A stretch of 64,000 nt of DNA. It comes from Ardenticatenaceae bacterium (GTDB lineage: Bacteria; Chloroflexota; Anaerolineae; Promineifilales; Promineifilaceae). Made by a program: the position numbers and the translations under genes. Below the pieces are notes generated by a model, which was not told where the DNA came from, ran no database searches, and saw only the letters and a list, made by a program, of their open reading frames with translations. The stretch spans positions 1,426,001 to 1,490,000 of the forward strand of contig JACKBQ010000002.1 in the NCBI GenBank assembly GCA_020634455.1. The letters run 5' to 3'. This document shows, piece by piece, positions 9,700 through 17,916 of this stretch. How positions within the stretch are numbered: position 1 is the stretch's first letter; each line of letters begins with the position of its first letter.

Positions 9700-10809
9700 T
9701 TAGGACACGGCCGTTTCTTGGCGATGTCCGTTAGCATGTGCCGCATAAGCCTGAGCGCTGTCGTGCAAGGAGATTGTTTGCGGCGCAGCCCAGCCTTGCA
9801 AATGCTGCCGGGCCAGGTCAGTAAACAGCTCAGTTTGGGCAGCGCTGTCATTGAGGCAAGGAATGTATTGGTATTGTTGTCCGCCCGCTTCCAGGAAAAT
9901 CTCTTTGTTTTGCTCGGCCATTTCCTCAAGCGTTTCCAGGCAATCCACTGCAAAGCCAGGGCAGATGGTGTCTACACTGTCCAAGCCAGCTTCGGCCCAT
10001 TTTTCTAATGTTTTGTCGGTGTAGGGTTGAAGCCACTCCTCTGGCCCAAAGCGGGATTGGAAGCATAGCTGGTACTCTTCTTCGGCAATGCCCAGGTTTT
10101 CGGAAACCAACCTGGCCGTTTTTTGGCAGAAGCAGTAGTACGGGTCGCCCTTTTCAAAATAATTTTTGGGAATGCCATGGAAGGAGTAGAGCAGTTTGGC
10201 GGAACGGCCGTTCTCTTCCCAAAATGCTCGGATGCTGTTCGCCAAAGCCTGAATGTAGAGCGGATTGTCGTGGTAGCCATTCACCGTGCGCAGCTCTGGC
10301 ATCCAGCGGTAGCGGCGCAGCTCATCAAAAATGATGTCGTAGATGGTGGCAGTGGTGGTGGCGGAATATTGGGGGAAGAGCGGCAAAACCAGAATGCGCT
10401 GCACGTTGGCGGCGCGGAATTCGGCCAGCTTATCAGCGATTGAGGGACGGCCGTACCGCATCGCTAGCACTACACGAATTGCATCCCCCCACTCGGCCTG
10501 CAAATTGGCTTGCAGCTTTTCGGCAATGCTCTGCGAATAAAGCAGCAGCGGCGAACCGTCTTTAGTCCAGATGGATTGGTACAGTTTGGCAGACTTTTTA
10601 GGGCGGACGTTGAGAATGATGCCATTGAGAATCGGTTTCCACAACCAGGCGGGCCATTCGATGACGCGGGGGTCGCTCAGGAATTGTTTGAGATACGGCC
10701 GTAATCCTTTCGCCGTTGGTTCTTCTGGCGTACCCAAATTCACCAGCAAAACGGCCGTTCGCGGCGGCTCCCCATGAGCGTAATCCGACTGTCCAATATA
10801 GCTTGCCAT
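9700..10809 (-). CDS. hemH: Ferrochelatase
   Basis: Inserts ferrous iron into protoporphyrin IX to make heme, or possibly into coproporphyrin. The N-terminal LVNLGTPEEPT, central YSFHGIPKNYFEKGDPY (with the catalytic histidine) and PGFAVDCLETLEEM motifs are typical of the proteobacterial type. That type and the presence of hemN point to the protoporphyrin-dependent branch. The length of 369 aa includes a C-terminal tail after FTDLARQHLQGW. It is the first gene of the operon and is preceded on its strand by a good AGGAG ribosome-binding site. No protoporphyrinogen oxidase is found next to it. Confidence 0.96.
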   Translation of the reverse strand: MASYIGQSDYAHGEPPRTAVLLVNLGTPEEPTAKGLRPYLKQFLSDPRVIEWPAWLWKPILNGIILNVRPKKSAKLYQSIWTKDGSPLLLYSQSIAEKLQANLQAEWGDAIRVVLAMRYGRPSIADKLAEFRAANVQRILVLPLFPQYSATTTATIYDIIFDELRRYRWMPELRTVNGYHDNPLYIQALANSIRAFWEENGRSAKLLYSFHGIPKNYFEKGDPYYCFCQKTARLVSENLGIAEEEYQLCFQSRFGPEEWLQPYTDKTLEKWAEAGLDSVDTICPGFAVDCLETLEEMAEQNKEIFLEAGGQQYQYIPCLNDSAAQTELFTDLARQHLQGWAAPQTISLHDSAQAYAAHANGHRQETAVS

Positions 10810-11048
10810 GAAACTCCTCTTCGTGGTTTTTTATGCTAAAAATTGCTTAGAAATGGTCAATTTACTACAAAAAATGAATTGAATATCTTTGTAATTATAA
10901 GTATTTCTATGCAAATCTATACATTACGAGGGTATTCTACTTACTTGGCCAAGGAGCGTCAACCGAATTTAAAAACAAAGGAAGAATGTCACATATTCCG
11001 TGTGAGAGTATGCAGGTATGCGATTGCACGAGGAAATAGGGGCAATTT
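10810..11048. other. Intergenic region carrying the presumed heme operon promoter
   Basis: This 239-bp AT-rich gap separates hemH from the upstream glycosyltransferase on the same strand. On the minus strand a TATAAT box lies at 10894-10899, about 85 bp before the hemH start, but no convincing -35 box is found 15-19 bp upstream. Short open frames here have no recognisable content. No palindrome suggestive of a known heme or iron regulator was seen. Confidence 0.4.
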
Positions 11049-12284
11049 TTATGCAAGAAGCTTTTGAAAAAACACGGCCGTTTCCGCCGCGATCTTCTCC
11101 CAACTGAACTGTGCCGCTAAGTCGGCAGCACCCTGCCCAAGTTTTTCTCGCAGCGCAGCATCATCTGTTAGGGTTTGTACGGCCGTGGCCAACGCAGCCG
11201 CGTCTCCCACTGGCACCAAGCAACAATTTCCGCCCGAAATGAGCTGAGGCGTAGGCGCGGTTGGTGTAGTGGTGATGAGCGGACGGCCGTGCGCCAGCGC
11301 CGCCATTAGCGTGCCCCGCCGCAGGGAGGCACCGTCCCGGTAAGGCATCGCCATCAGGTCTGCCGCCTGCAAATGAGCGGAGACCCGGGCATCGCTGAGG
11401 AAGCCGGTCCAATGCACCCGCTCGGCCACGCCCAACGCCTCGATTTGCGCCTGCAAGCCGTCCAGAAACGCCTGGTTATTGGCCCCATCGCTGGCCCCCG
11501 TTTGCCCCCCAATGAAGACAAGATGGAAACGGCCGTCTAACCCCGCCAGCGCCTCAATCAACGTGTCGGCACCTTTGCTATCGTTCAAAAAGCCAAAATA
11601 ACCCAACAACGTGTCCTGGGGCTGAAGCCCCAGGCTATGGCGGATTTCGCCGATTTCGATGTGATTGGTGGGATGGACGGTGATGTTGCTGCCGATGGCA
11701 ATCTGTACCAGATGCCTCTCCCTCTGCGCCTTTGCGCCTTTGCGTTGAAAAAGAGCGGGAGCCTGGAGACTGGAGATTAGAGATTGGTAGTCTGCGGGGT
11801 TGGTGGCGATGACGCCGTGAGCAGAGCGTGCCAGAAAGTTTACGGCCGTTTGCCGCAGCCGTCCTGCTTTGGGGAACAAGTATGGAACTCGCAGATCGTG
11901 GAAGGTAACGGCCGTTTTTACCATATTTTTCAGCCGCCAGGGTAAAAAATTTATTGCCGCACTGCGCATGTTGTAGGCGGCGGGCTGGTATTGGATATTG
12001 ACCACATCCAACTCATGCCGCAACACAATATCGGCAACGACGGCCAACGACGGCCAGCGCCAGCGGTTGATTCGCGGATGCAATTGGGCAAAACCAAGGT
12101 CAATCGGCTCTAAAGCGGAGGTGAAGGTGCGGGGCGCATCTGGAGGGCGGGCTTCTCGGCTGGTGATGATGTGGATGGTATGACCCAGTTCGTGCAGCGC
12201 TTTGGCTAATTCGGCCGTAAACGCCCCCACCCCACCTTCCATCGGCGGATATTCACCCGTCACCAAACCAATCTTCATGCTCAT
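11049..12284 (-). CDS. Glycosyltransferase family 4 protein
   Basis: A GT-B fold sugar transferase, probably acting on cell-surface glycans. The N-terminus MKIGLVTGEYPPMEGGVGAF contains the GGVG donor-site loop. The second domain has LGYFGFLNDSKGADTL, VHWTGFLSD and the late PLITTTPTAPTPQLI region. The ATG at 12284 is preferred over the upstream TTG because it begins just before the conserved start. Between the domains, about 20 residues around QAPALFQRKGAKAQRERH are encoded by two intergenic-type repeat words (11720-11787) that read through in frame. Donor and acceptor are unknown. Confidence 0.85.
   Translation of the reverse strand: MSMKIGLVTGEYPPMEGGVGAFTAELAKALHELGHTIHIITSREARPPDAPRTFTSALEPIDLGFAQLHPRINRWRWPSLAVVADIVLRHELDVVNIQYQPAAYNMRSAAINFLPWRLKNMVKTAVTFHDLRVPYLFPKAGRLRQTAVNFLARSAHGVIATNPADYQSLISSLQAPALFQRKGAKAQRERHLVQIAIGSNITVHPTNHIEIGEIRHSLGLQPQDTLLGYFGFLNDSKGADTLIEALAGLDGRFHLVFIGGQTGASDGANNQAFLDGLQAQIEALGVAERVHWTGFLSDARVSAHLQAADLMAMPYRDGASLRRGTLMAALAHGRPLITTTPTAPTPQLISGGNCCLVPVGDAAALATAVQTLTDDAALREKLGQGAADLAAQFSWEKIAAETAVFFQKLLA
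11720..11787. repeat. Two intergenic repeat words inside a glycosyltransferase gene
   Basis: Within the glycosyltransferase coding sequence, a tandem CTTTGCGCCTTTGCG block (about 11726-11746) is followed by GGAGACTGGAGATTAGAGA (11765-11783). The second is the same word family that forms hairpins at 35334-35400, 57388-57445 and 62528-62597. Both blocks are in frame, giving the peptide RKGAKAQRE and the segment SLISSLQAP. Confidence 0.8.
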
Positions 12285-12298
12285 TCTAAAATAAAAAA

Positions 12299-12356
12299 TC
12301 AAAGATTACGCAGATTAAAAAGATTAAAAATCTGTCCAATCTGCGAAATCTTTGAC
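12299..12356. repeat. Intergenic inverted repeat, CAGATTACGCAGATT word family
   Basis: The left arm, CAAAGATTACGCAGATT (12300-12316), pairs imperfectly with CAATCTGCGAAATCTTTG (about 12337-12354). The same word family builds the element at 15130-15200. It lies just upstream of the glycosyltransferase start. Confidence 0.75.
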
Positions 12357-12411
12357 GAAATCCATCCGCAAATCAATGAAACTTTTCTTAGCCAGATACC
12401 TATCTAAACAA

Positions 12412-12477
12412 CCACAGAGGAAGAAGAGAGCACTGTGAAAAGAACCATCGCCTCTTACCTCTCTGTGACCTCTGTGG
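12412..12477. repeat. Intergenic inverted repeat, CCACAGAGG word family
   Basis: CCACAGAGG at 12412-12420 faces CCTCTGTGG at 12469-12477, with further imperfect copies of the word between them. It lies just after the stop of the 114-aa gene on the minus strand. Related elements are at 41837-41895, 55897-55955, 54242-54275 (half) and 59180-59199 (half). Confidence 0.8.
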
Positions 12478-12488
12478 CAAATAAAGTC

Positions 12489-12833
12489 TTAAAACAGTTC
12501 GTAATGCTCAATGGGATGACCGCGCCAGCGCAGCAGGGAGAGCGCGTAGGTGCGACGGAGAGAGACGTAATCAGCTTTGGTGTACAAATCACCTGTTTTT
12601 TCCGGTGGCGGTAGCTTGCCATCGACCACGCTCATCAACGCTTTGTCGCTCAGTGCGTTAAGGCTTAAAAGCTCTTCGTGAAAAACTTCAGGCACTTTGC
12701 TAAGAGAAGGTGGCATTCCGCTACGAATACATTGCACGACAACTTCTTCAACCGGCCATTTACAAGCATCGGCAATTTGCTTAATTAAACTATAATCCGT
12801 ATTCGACAATTCCAGCGTTATCTTTTTTGTCAT
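12489..12833 (-). CDS. Small hypothetical protein with ribbon-helix-helix-like N-terminus
   Basis: A 114-residue protein that I do not recognise. The first 40 residues (KITLELSNTDYSLIKQIADA, then a second helix with PVEEVVVQ) look like a short strand followed by two helices, as in ribbon-helix-helix antitoxin-like proteins. The tail RRTYALSLLRWRGHPIEHY is Arg/Tyr-rich. A ribosome-binding site AGGTG lies 5 bases before the ATG. It stands alone between two glycosyltransferases, with no toxin-like partner in view. DNA binding is only a guess from the predicted fold. Confidence 0.55.
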   Translation of the reverse strand: MTKKITLELSNTDYSLIKQIADACKWPVEEVVVQCIRSGMPPSLSKVPEVFHEELLSLNALSDKALMSVVDGKLPPPEKTGDLYTKADYVSLRRTYALSLLRWRGHPIEHYELF

Positions 12834-12868
12834 TCTGTCACCTCAAGAATTGGATTGATCGCTGCGGC

Positions 12869-13804
12869 TCAATAGCCTGCGGGCCGCAACCCAGAGCGAA
12901 GAACCATCCAGTAAGCCTTAACCCGCTGCCAGCGCAACGGCCGTTTGTGCCCCACTGCTCCCTTGATGGCCTCCACAAACATTTGCCAAGCATAGCTAAC
13001 CAACAAGAATAATCGTAACATACCTGCCGCAAAACGGCCGTGATTTTTACGAAAATAGCGCAATTTGGCCCGGTTAAAATTGATGTGTCGGTGTGTCACG
13101 GCTTGCTCGCTGCTCTTGCCAGATAGGTGCGTTACTTTCGCTGGCGGATAGTATACCACTTGCCAGCCCATTCCGTGAATTCTACGACAATAATCCAATT
13201 CTTCGGAATACATAAAGTAATCTTCATCCAAACCGCCAACCTGTGCCACCACTTCTTGCCGGGTCATCAGGCAAGCGCCCATTACCCAATGCACAACGGC
13301 CGTTTCCTCATCCCCCACATCCCGCACATAATAATCATCCAGCACCGATTGCGGCGCGTACGGTTGCAGCCAGGTGCTCTCAAAAAGGGCAGTTTTGAGG
13401 GAGGGGAACCGTCGGCGGGAAGATTGCACCGTGCCATCCTCGTTGAGCAATTGCGGCCCCACCACGCCTACCTGCGGATTCTCTTCCAGGTAAGCCACCA
13501 TTTTGGCCAGGGCATCATCGTGTACGATGGTGTCGGGATTAAGGAGGAGGAGATAACGGCCGTTTGCCTGCGCCAATCCCAAATTATTCCCTCGCGGAAA
13601 ACCAACATTCTCCTGGCAAGCAATCAACTCAACTTCTGGGAATTCTTCAGCCACCATCGCCGCGCTGCCGTCCGACGAAGCGCTGTCTACCACAATGATT
13701 TGCAGCGCCCTCTCACTTTGCCCCAGAACAGAGCGCAGGCAGTTGCTCAGCAGCTCCTGCACGTTCCAGCTAACGATGATGATGGATAGATCGGGTTGGG
13801 TCAT
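12869..13804 (-). CDS. Glycosyltransferase family 2 (rhamnosyltransferase-like)
   Basis: A GT-A fold transferase. It starts with LSIIIVSWNVQELLSNCL, followed by IIVVDSASSDGS and then GRYLLLLNPDT, where the usual DxD metal site is replaced by NPD as in many rhamnosyltransferase-like GT2 enzymes. RRRFPSLKTALFE and VHWVMGACLMTR are typical of the WbbL group used in O-antigen or lipopolysaccharide-like polymer synthesis. A hydrophobic stretch near the C-terminus (MLRLFLLVSYAWQMFVEAI) may dock on the membrane. It probably adds deoxysugars to a surface glycan, in keeping with the nearby GDP-mannose dehydratase. Confidence 0.88.
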   Translation of the reverse strand: MTQPDLSIIIVSWNVQELLSNCLRSVLGQSERALQIIVVDSASSDGSAAMVAEEFPEVELIACQENVGFPRGNNLGLAQANGRYLLLLNPDTIVHDDALAKMVAYLEENPQVGVVGPQLLNEDGTVQSSRRRFPSLKTALFESTWLQPYAPQSVLDDYYVRDVGDEETAVVHWVMGACLMTRQEVVAQVGGLDEDYFMYSEELDYCRRIHGMGWQVVYYPPAKVTHLSGKSSEQAVTHRHINFNRAKLRYFRKNHGRFAAGMLRLFLLVSYAWQMFVEAIKGAVGHKRPLRWQRVKAYWMVLRSGLRPAGY

Positions 13805-13811
13805 AACGGTA

Positions 13812-13886
13812 TTCAGTAATCAGTAGGTCAGTTTTCAGTTTTTCACTGATGACTGGCCTACTGATTACTGGTTACTGATTACTGAA
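13812..13886. repeat. Intergenic inverted repeat, AGTAATCAGTA word family
   Basis: TTCAGTAATCAGTAGG on the left and CCTACTGATTACTG plus GTTACTGATTACTGAA on the right can fold back. The right arm runs into the tatD gene, whose last codons and stop (AGT AAT CAG TAA on the minus strand) are made of the repeat word. Confidence 0.8.
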
Positions 13887-14648
13887 AAAAAGTCTCTGCG
13901 CATTGGCGGTTGTTTGCTGGGCGAAAACGGCCGTACTCACCCCGCGCACCTCTGCCAACCGTTCAGCCACGAAGGCCACGTAGGCCGGTTCGTTGCGCTT
14001 ACCTCGGTAGGGATGCGGTGTCAAAAATGGCGCGTCAGTTTCCACCAAAATGCGATCGTCCGGCACTTTTCGGGCAATCTCGCGCAGTTCATCTGCTTTT
14101 TTGAAGGTGACGGGACCCGTGAAGCCCAGATAGTAGCCGAGGTTGAGGGCGGAAACGGCCGTATCCCACCCCGCCGCAAACGAGTGCAAAACCCCCGGAT
14201 TTTCTCGCCCCACCAGCGGCGCTTCCGCCAGCATCTGCACCACATCCGCATCCGACTCCCGGTTGTGAATGATGACCGGCAAATTTAGTTCAGCCGCCAG
14301 CTCAAGCTGCAAGCCCAATGCCCGCTGCTGCACTTCTTTCGGCGATTTGTCCCAATAATAATCCAGGCCAATCTCGCCAATCGCCACCACTTTTGGGTGC
14401 TGTGCCAGATCGCGCAAAACGCCAATCCAGCTATCCTGCCACCCCGCCGAGGAGTTGGGATGCACCCCCACGGCGGCAAAAACTCCCGCGTACTTTTCCG
14501 TCAGCGCCAAAACCGTACGGCAGTTGCCCAAATCCAGCGCGGGCACGATGATTTGTCTCACGCCCGCGGCAATAGCTCGCTGCACCACAGCGTCGCGGTC
14601 TTCATCAAACCGCTCAAAATCGAGGTGGCAGTGCGTGTCTATCAGCAA
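13872..14648 (-). CDS. tatD: TatD family metal-dependent DNase
   Basis: A TIM-barrel hydrolase of the TatD/YcfH group, linked to 3'-5' exonuclease and DNA repair or quality-control roles. LIDTHCHLDF carries the first metal histidines. EIGLDYYW (with the bridging Glu), PVIIHNRES, LHSFAAG and ETDAPFLTPHP complete the active site. I chose the TTG at 14648, which gives 258 aa (the family norm) and lies just after the stop of the thioesterase gene; an upstream ATG at 14684 would overlap that gene. The C-terminal residues SNQ and the stop codon come from an intergenic repeat. Confidence 0.92.
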   Translation of the reverse strand: MLIDTHCHLDFERFDEDRDAVVQRAIAAGVRQIIVPALDLGNCRTVLALTEKYAGVFAAVGVHPNSSAGWQDSWIGVLRDLAQHPKVVAIGEIGLDYYWDKSPKEVQQRALGLQLELAAELNLPVIIHNRESDADVVQMLAEAPLVGRENPGVLHSFAAGWDTAVSALNLGYYLGFTGPVTFKKADELREIARKVPDDRILVETDAPFLTPHPYRGKRNEPAYVAFVAERLAEVRGVSTAVFAQQTTANAQRLFFSNQ

Positions 14649-14649
14649 G

Positions 14650-15111
14650 CTACTGGCCCCAATTTTCTGGCAGACGCACAGCAATCACCTCGCCGCGCAC
14701 ACATACCTCGCCATCGGCCAGCAAATCAATCGCGATGACAACTTTGCGCGGCTTGAGTTCTTTCACCGTGCCGCGCAGCTCCAGCACTGGCCCCAGCGGC
14801 GTGGGACGCAAATAATCCACTTTCAGCGATCCCGTTACAAAGCGGATGGCTGGTTCAGAGTCCATTTCCCGGTTTTCGGCGCGGGCGGTGGCGGCAGCGG
14901 CCGTTCCCGTGCCGTGGCAATCCACCAGCGAAGCTAGCAAACCGCCGTAAACGTAGCCAGGAATTGCCATGTGCTCCGGTCGCGGCACATACCGTGCCAC
15001 AGACTGTTCACCTTCCCAGTAACTTTTGATTTGCAGGCCTTTTTCATTTAAACGGCCGCATCCATAACAGTAACTCGTATCTTCCGGGTAAAAATCCTGA
15101 AACGCTTTCAT
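14650..15111 (-). CDS. PaaI-like hotdog-fold thioesterase
   Basis: A 153-residue acyl-CoA thioesterase-like protein. The N-terminal YCYGCGRLNEKGLQI motif is typical of a PaaI/YigI-like subgroup. PGYVYGGLLASLVDCHG holds the HGG-like active-site helix, and VTGSLKVDYLRPTPLG is the hotdog core strand. It probably hydrolyses a small or medium acyl-CoA in the cytosol; the substrate is unknown. It is just upstream of tatD and probably translationally coupled to it. Confidence 0.82.
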   Translation of the reverse strand: MKAFQDFYPEDTSYCYGCGRLNEKGLQIKSYWEGEQSVARYVPRPEHMAIPGYVYGGLLASLVDCHGTGTAAAATARAENREMDSEPAIRFVTGSLKVDYLRPTPLGPVLELRGTVKELKPRKVVIAIDLLADGEVCVRGEVIAVRLPENWGQ

Positions 15112-15129
15112 CTCACCTCAAGAACCTAT

Positions 15130-15200
15130 CCACAGATTTACGCAGATTATGCAGATAAAAAATAAAAAAATCGGCGAGAATCTGCGTAATCTGCGGATTT
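15130..15200. repeat. Intergenic inverted repeat, CAGATTACGCAGATT word family
   Basis: CCACAGATTTACGCAGATTA (from 15130) is complementary to TCTGCGTAATCTGCGGATTT (15181-15200), with an A-rich loop. It occupies most of the gap between the phosphohexomutase and thioesterase genes and belongs to the same family as 12299-12356. Confidence 0.8.
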
Positions 15201-15207
15201 ATCAATC

Positions 15208-16626
15208 TTAACGAAGTCCAGCCAGCTTCATGCCGTCGTCCAAAATGGCCTGCACTTTGTCGCCATGCGTGGTTTCGCAGTAAACGCGAATGACCGGCTC
15301 TGTGCCGCTGAAGCGCACCAGCAGCCAGCCGCCATCTTCCATGATAAATTGGTGCCCATCAATCGTCACGATGTCCGTCACCTTCAGGCCGCCAATTGTT
15401 TCCGGGCGGGCGTTGGCCACATTTTGCTGAATTTCCACTTTGCGCTCGGCCTCAAAATAGGTGTCAATCCGGTCGTAAAAATGGGCTCCCACCTTATCGA
15501 ACAAATCGGCCAGCAGTTCCGATGGCTTTTTGCCAGTTTTCATCATCATGTCCAGCATGAACAAGCCCGCCAAAATACCATCACGCTCCGGCACGTGCCC
15601 CTGGAAAGCGTAGCCGCCGCTTTCCTCGCCCCCAATCAAAGCATCCACCTCAACCATTTTGGGAGCGATGTATTTGAAGCCGACACCGGTCTCGTGTACC
15701 GGCACATCGTAAAGTTTGCCCAGCTTGTTCAGCATTTTGGTGGTAGAGATTGTTTTGACAATGGGGCCACGCTCGCCGCGCACCTCTAAAAAGTAGTAGC
15801 CCATCAGGCCATACACGCGCAGCTGATCCATAAAGTTCCCGTTTTCATCGCCAAAACCCACCCGGTCAGCGTCACCATCGTTGATGATGACCACGTCTGC
15901 GCCAACTTCCTGGGCAAAGCTGAGGCCGTGATCCACGTTGGGATGAATCGGTTCGGGGCGGGTCATGTGTGGGAAGATGGGATTGCGCTCGTTGTGTACT
16001 TCTTTGACGGTCGTTTTGCCGCCCGCCAGCAGCCGGGGGAACCAGCCTGCGCCGTTGCCCCACATACAATCTACCAACAGGGTAAAGCCAGCTTCTTTGA
16101 TCGCCTCGATGTCTACCAGCCGATGGAGTTGGGCAATGTAAGCGGGGGCTGCGTCAAAGACCTCAACCAGCCCTTCATTTTTGGCATCTTCGAGCCTGGT
16201 GGTTTTTACGGCCGTAATCTCCGGAATCGCCGCCTCAATCTTCTTCAAATCGTGGGGAGGAATCGCCCCGCCATTGACATCCCGCACCTTAAAGCCACAG
16301 TCCCACGGTGGGTTGTGGCTGGCAGTAATGTTGATCGCCCCACCCGCCTGCTTATCCACCACCGCGTAAGAGATGGTAGGGGTTGGTGTAGCGGTCTCGG
16401 TTAGCCAAACGTGGATACCGTTGGCAGCCATCACCTCTGCGGCCGTAGCTGCAAAATATTCTGCCTGGAATCGCTTGTCATGGCCAATCACGATCCCTTT
16501 TTCGGCCAGGCCTTCGGCATGCAGAAAGTTGGCAAAGCCTTGCGTACAGCGGCGCACATTATCAAACGTGTAATCCTCAGCAATACGGCCGCGCCAGCCG
16601 TCGGTTCCAAATTTAATTGTGGTCAT
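15208..16626 (-). CDS. Phosphoglucomutase/phosphomannomutase family protein
   Basis: Interconverts hexose 1- and 6-phosphates. All four landmarks of the alpha-D-phosphohexomutase family are visible: the phosphoserine loop TASHNPPWDCG, the metal loop DGDADRVG, the sugar-binding loop GGEESGGY and the phosphate-binding loop RFSGTEPVIRVY. The N-terminus IKFGTDGWRG is also standard, and the 472-aa length is normal. The neighbouring GDP-mannose 4,6-dehydratase makes mannose-1-phosphate formation a plausible job, but sequence alone does not separate glucose from mannose specificity. Confidence 0.92.
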   Translation of the reverse strand: MTTIKFGTDGWRGRIAEDYTFDNVRRCTQGFANFLHAEGLAEKGIVIGHDKRFQAEYFAATAAEVMAANGIHVWLTETATPTPTISYAVVDKQAGGAINITASHNPPWDCGFKVRDVNGGAIPPHDLKKIEAAIPEITAVKTTRLEDAKNEGLVEVFDAAPAYIAQLHRLVDIEAIKEAGFTLLVDCMWGNGAGWFPRLLAGGKTTVKEVHNERNPIFPHMTRPEPIHPNVDHGLSFAQEVGADVVIINDGDADRVGFGDENGNFMDQLRVYGLMGYYFLEVRGERGPIVKTISTTKMLNKLGKLYDVPVHETGVGFKYIAPKMVEVDALIGGEESGGYAFQGHVPERDGILAGLFMLDMMMKTGKKPSELLADLFDKVGAHFYDRIDTYFEAERKVEIQQNVANARPETIGGLKVTDIVTIDGHQFIMEDGGWLLVRFSGTEPVIRVYCETTHGDKVQAILDDGMKLAGLR

Positions 16627-16674
16627 TTAATCTCTCCTGGGTAAAGTGGTTTAGCGGTTTTTAGAAAAGCAGTA

Positions 16675-16737
16675 TTGACAAGCGACCTGACAAGTTTCAT
16701 TAACTTATCAGGTCGGCCATCAGGTTAAGTTGTCAAA
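16675..16737. repeat. Intergenic nested inverted repeat
   Basis: GACCTGACAAGTT (16684-16696) faces AACTTATCAGGTC (16702-16714), and an outer TTGACAA faces TTGTCAA near 16737. It lies between gmd and the phosphohexomutase gene on the minus strand. It is built like the other word-repeat hairpins, with a word not seen elsewhere in this window. Confidence 0.65.
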
Positions 16738-16749
16738 CTGGTTCTGGGG

Positions 16750-17724
16750 CTAAACAGCCACTCGTCCGGCTTCCAGCAGCTTGATGTCGGCATCTACCAT
16801 CATTTTCACCAACTGCTCAAAAGAAACGGCCGGTTCCCAACCTAGCCTTTTCCCCGCCTTGCTGGGATCGCCTACCAGCAAATCAACTTCCGCTGGGCGC
16901 ATAAACCGTTCATCCTGTACCACATAATCATGCCAATCCAGGTTTACATGGCCAAAAGCCACATCGAGAAACTCTTCAACAGAGTGCGTGTCGCCAGTGG
17001 CAATTACAAAATCTTCTGGCTTGTCTTGCTGGAGCATGAGCCACATCGCTTTCACGTAGTCGCCCGCGTACCCCCAATCCCGGCGGGCATCCAAATTGCC
17101 CAGGCGAATCTCGTTGGTAAGACCCAGCTTGATTTTGGCCACATGATGCGTAATTTTGCGGGTTACAAATTCCAAACCGCGCCGAGGGGATTCATGGTTG
17201 AACAAAATGCCAGAGGTGGCGTGCATATTGTAGCTTTCGCGGTAGTTGATGGTAATCCAATGGCCGTACACTTTGGCTACGCCGTATGGGCTGCGCGGAT
17301 ACAATGGTGTGGTTTCTCGCTGGGGCACTTCTACAACCTTGCCAAACATTTCGCTGGAGCTGGCCTGGTAAAAGCGGATTTTAGGATCCACAAAGCGAAT
17401 TGCGTCTAGCAGTCGCGTAACGCCAAGGGCAGTAACGTCGCCAGTAAAAACGGGCTGGTTCCAGCTTGTTTGCACAAATGATTGCGCCGCTAAATTATAA
17501 ACTTCGTCGGGGCGATGCTCTTCCAACATGTGAATCATGGAAACCTGGTCACCCAAATCGCCTGGCGCTAATGTGACTTTGTCTTGAAAATGGGAAATTC
17601 TGTGGAAATTAATTGTGCTGGTTCGTCGTACCATCCCGATGACTTCGTAACCTTGTTGCAGCAAAAATTCGGCCAGGTATGAGCCATCCTGACCTGTAAT
17701 TCCTGTAATTAATGCTTTTGGCAT
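16750..17724 (-). CDS. gmd: GDP-mannose 4,6-dehydratase
   Basis: Converts GDP-mannose to GDP-4-keto-6-deoxymannose, the precursor of GDP-fucose, GDP-rhamnose and related sugars. This is an extended short-chain dehydrogenase: ALITGITGQDGSYLAEFL is the NADP Rossmann motif, the active site is the SSSEMFG serine/glutamate region with YGVAK (YxxxK), and NHESPRRG is diagnostic for Gmd. The 324-aa length is normal. No epimerase/reductase follows, so the final sugar cannot be named. A TATAAT box lies upstream on its strand. Confidence 0.95.
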   Translation of the reverse strand: MPKALITGITGQDGSYLAEFLLQQGYEVIGMVRRTSTINFHRISHFQDKVTLAPGDLGDQVSMIHMLEEHRPDEVYNLAAQSFVQTSWNQPVFTGDVTALGVTRLLDAIRFVDPKIRFYQASSSEMFGKVVEVPQRETTPLYPRSPYGVAKVYGHWITINYRESYNMHATSGILFNHESPRRGLEFVTRKITHHVAKIKLGLTNEIRLGNLDARRDWGYAGDYVKAMWLMLQQDKPEDFVIATGDTHSVEEFLDVAFGHVNLDWHDYVVQDERFMRPAEVDLLVGDPSKAGKRLGWEPAVSFEQLVKMMVDADIKLLEAGRVAV

Positions 17725-17837
17725 ATGACCTTCCTAAAAAGTGGATTTTGTAGATGCTGGGGGATGCAATTAAGCAATTCAATTGCCCAGTTACGATGCC
17801 GCCCAATTTGATCTTGATTGCCATTTGTGGCGGGGAG

Positions 17838-17843
17838 ATTATA
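17838..17843 (-). promoter_or_regulatory. Possible -10 box for gmd
   Basis: On the minus strand, TATAAT reads at 17843-17838, about 115 bp before the gmd start, in an otherwise gene-free 192-bp gap. No good -35 element is found at 16-18 bp, so this is a weak call. Confidence 0.35.
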
Positions 17844-17916
17844 GCCCAGGGTGGCGTAAACCAAAAGAAGCGGCTAGGGAACAACTGTGTCTCACTCGTT
17901 GTTTGCCCCGCTGTAG

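Noticed and set aside
10843..11067. 74-codon open frame in the gap upstream of hemH
   Set aside because: No recognisable content, no ribosome-binding site, and it overlaps the end of the glycosyltransferase gene.
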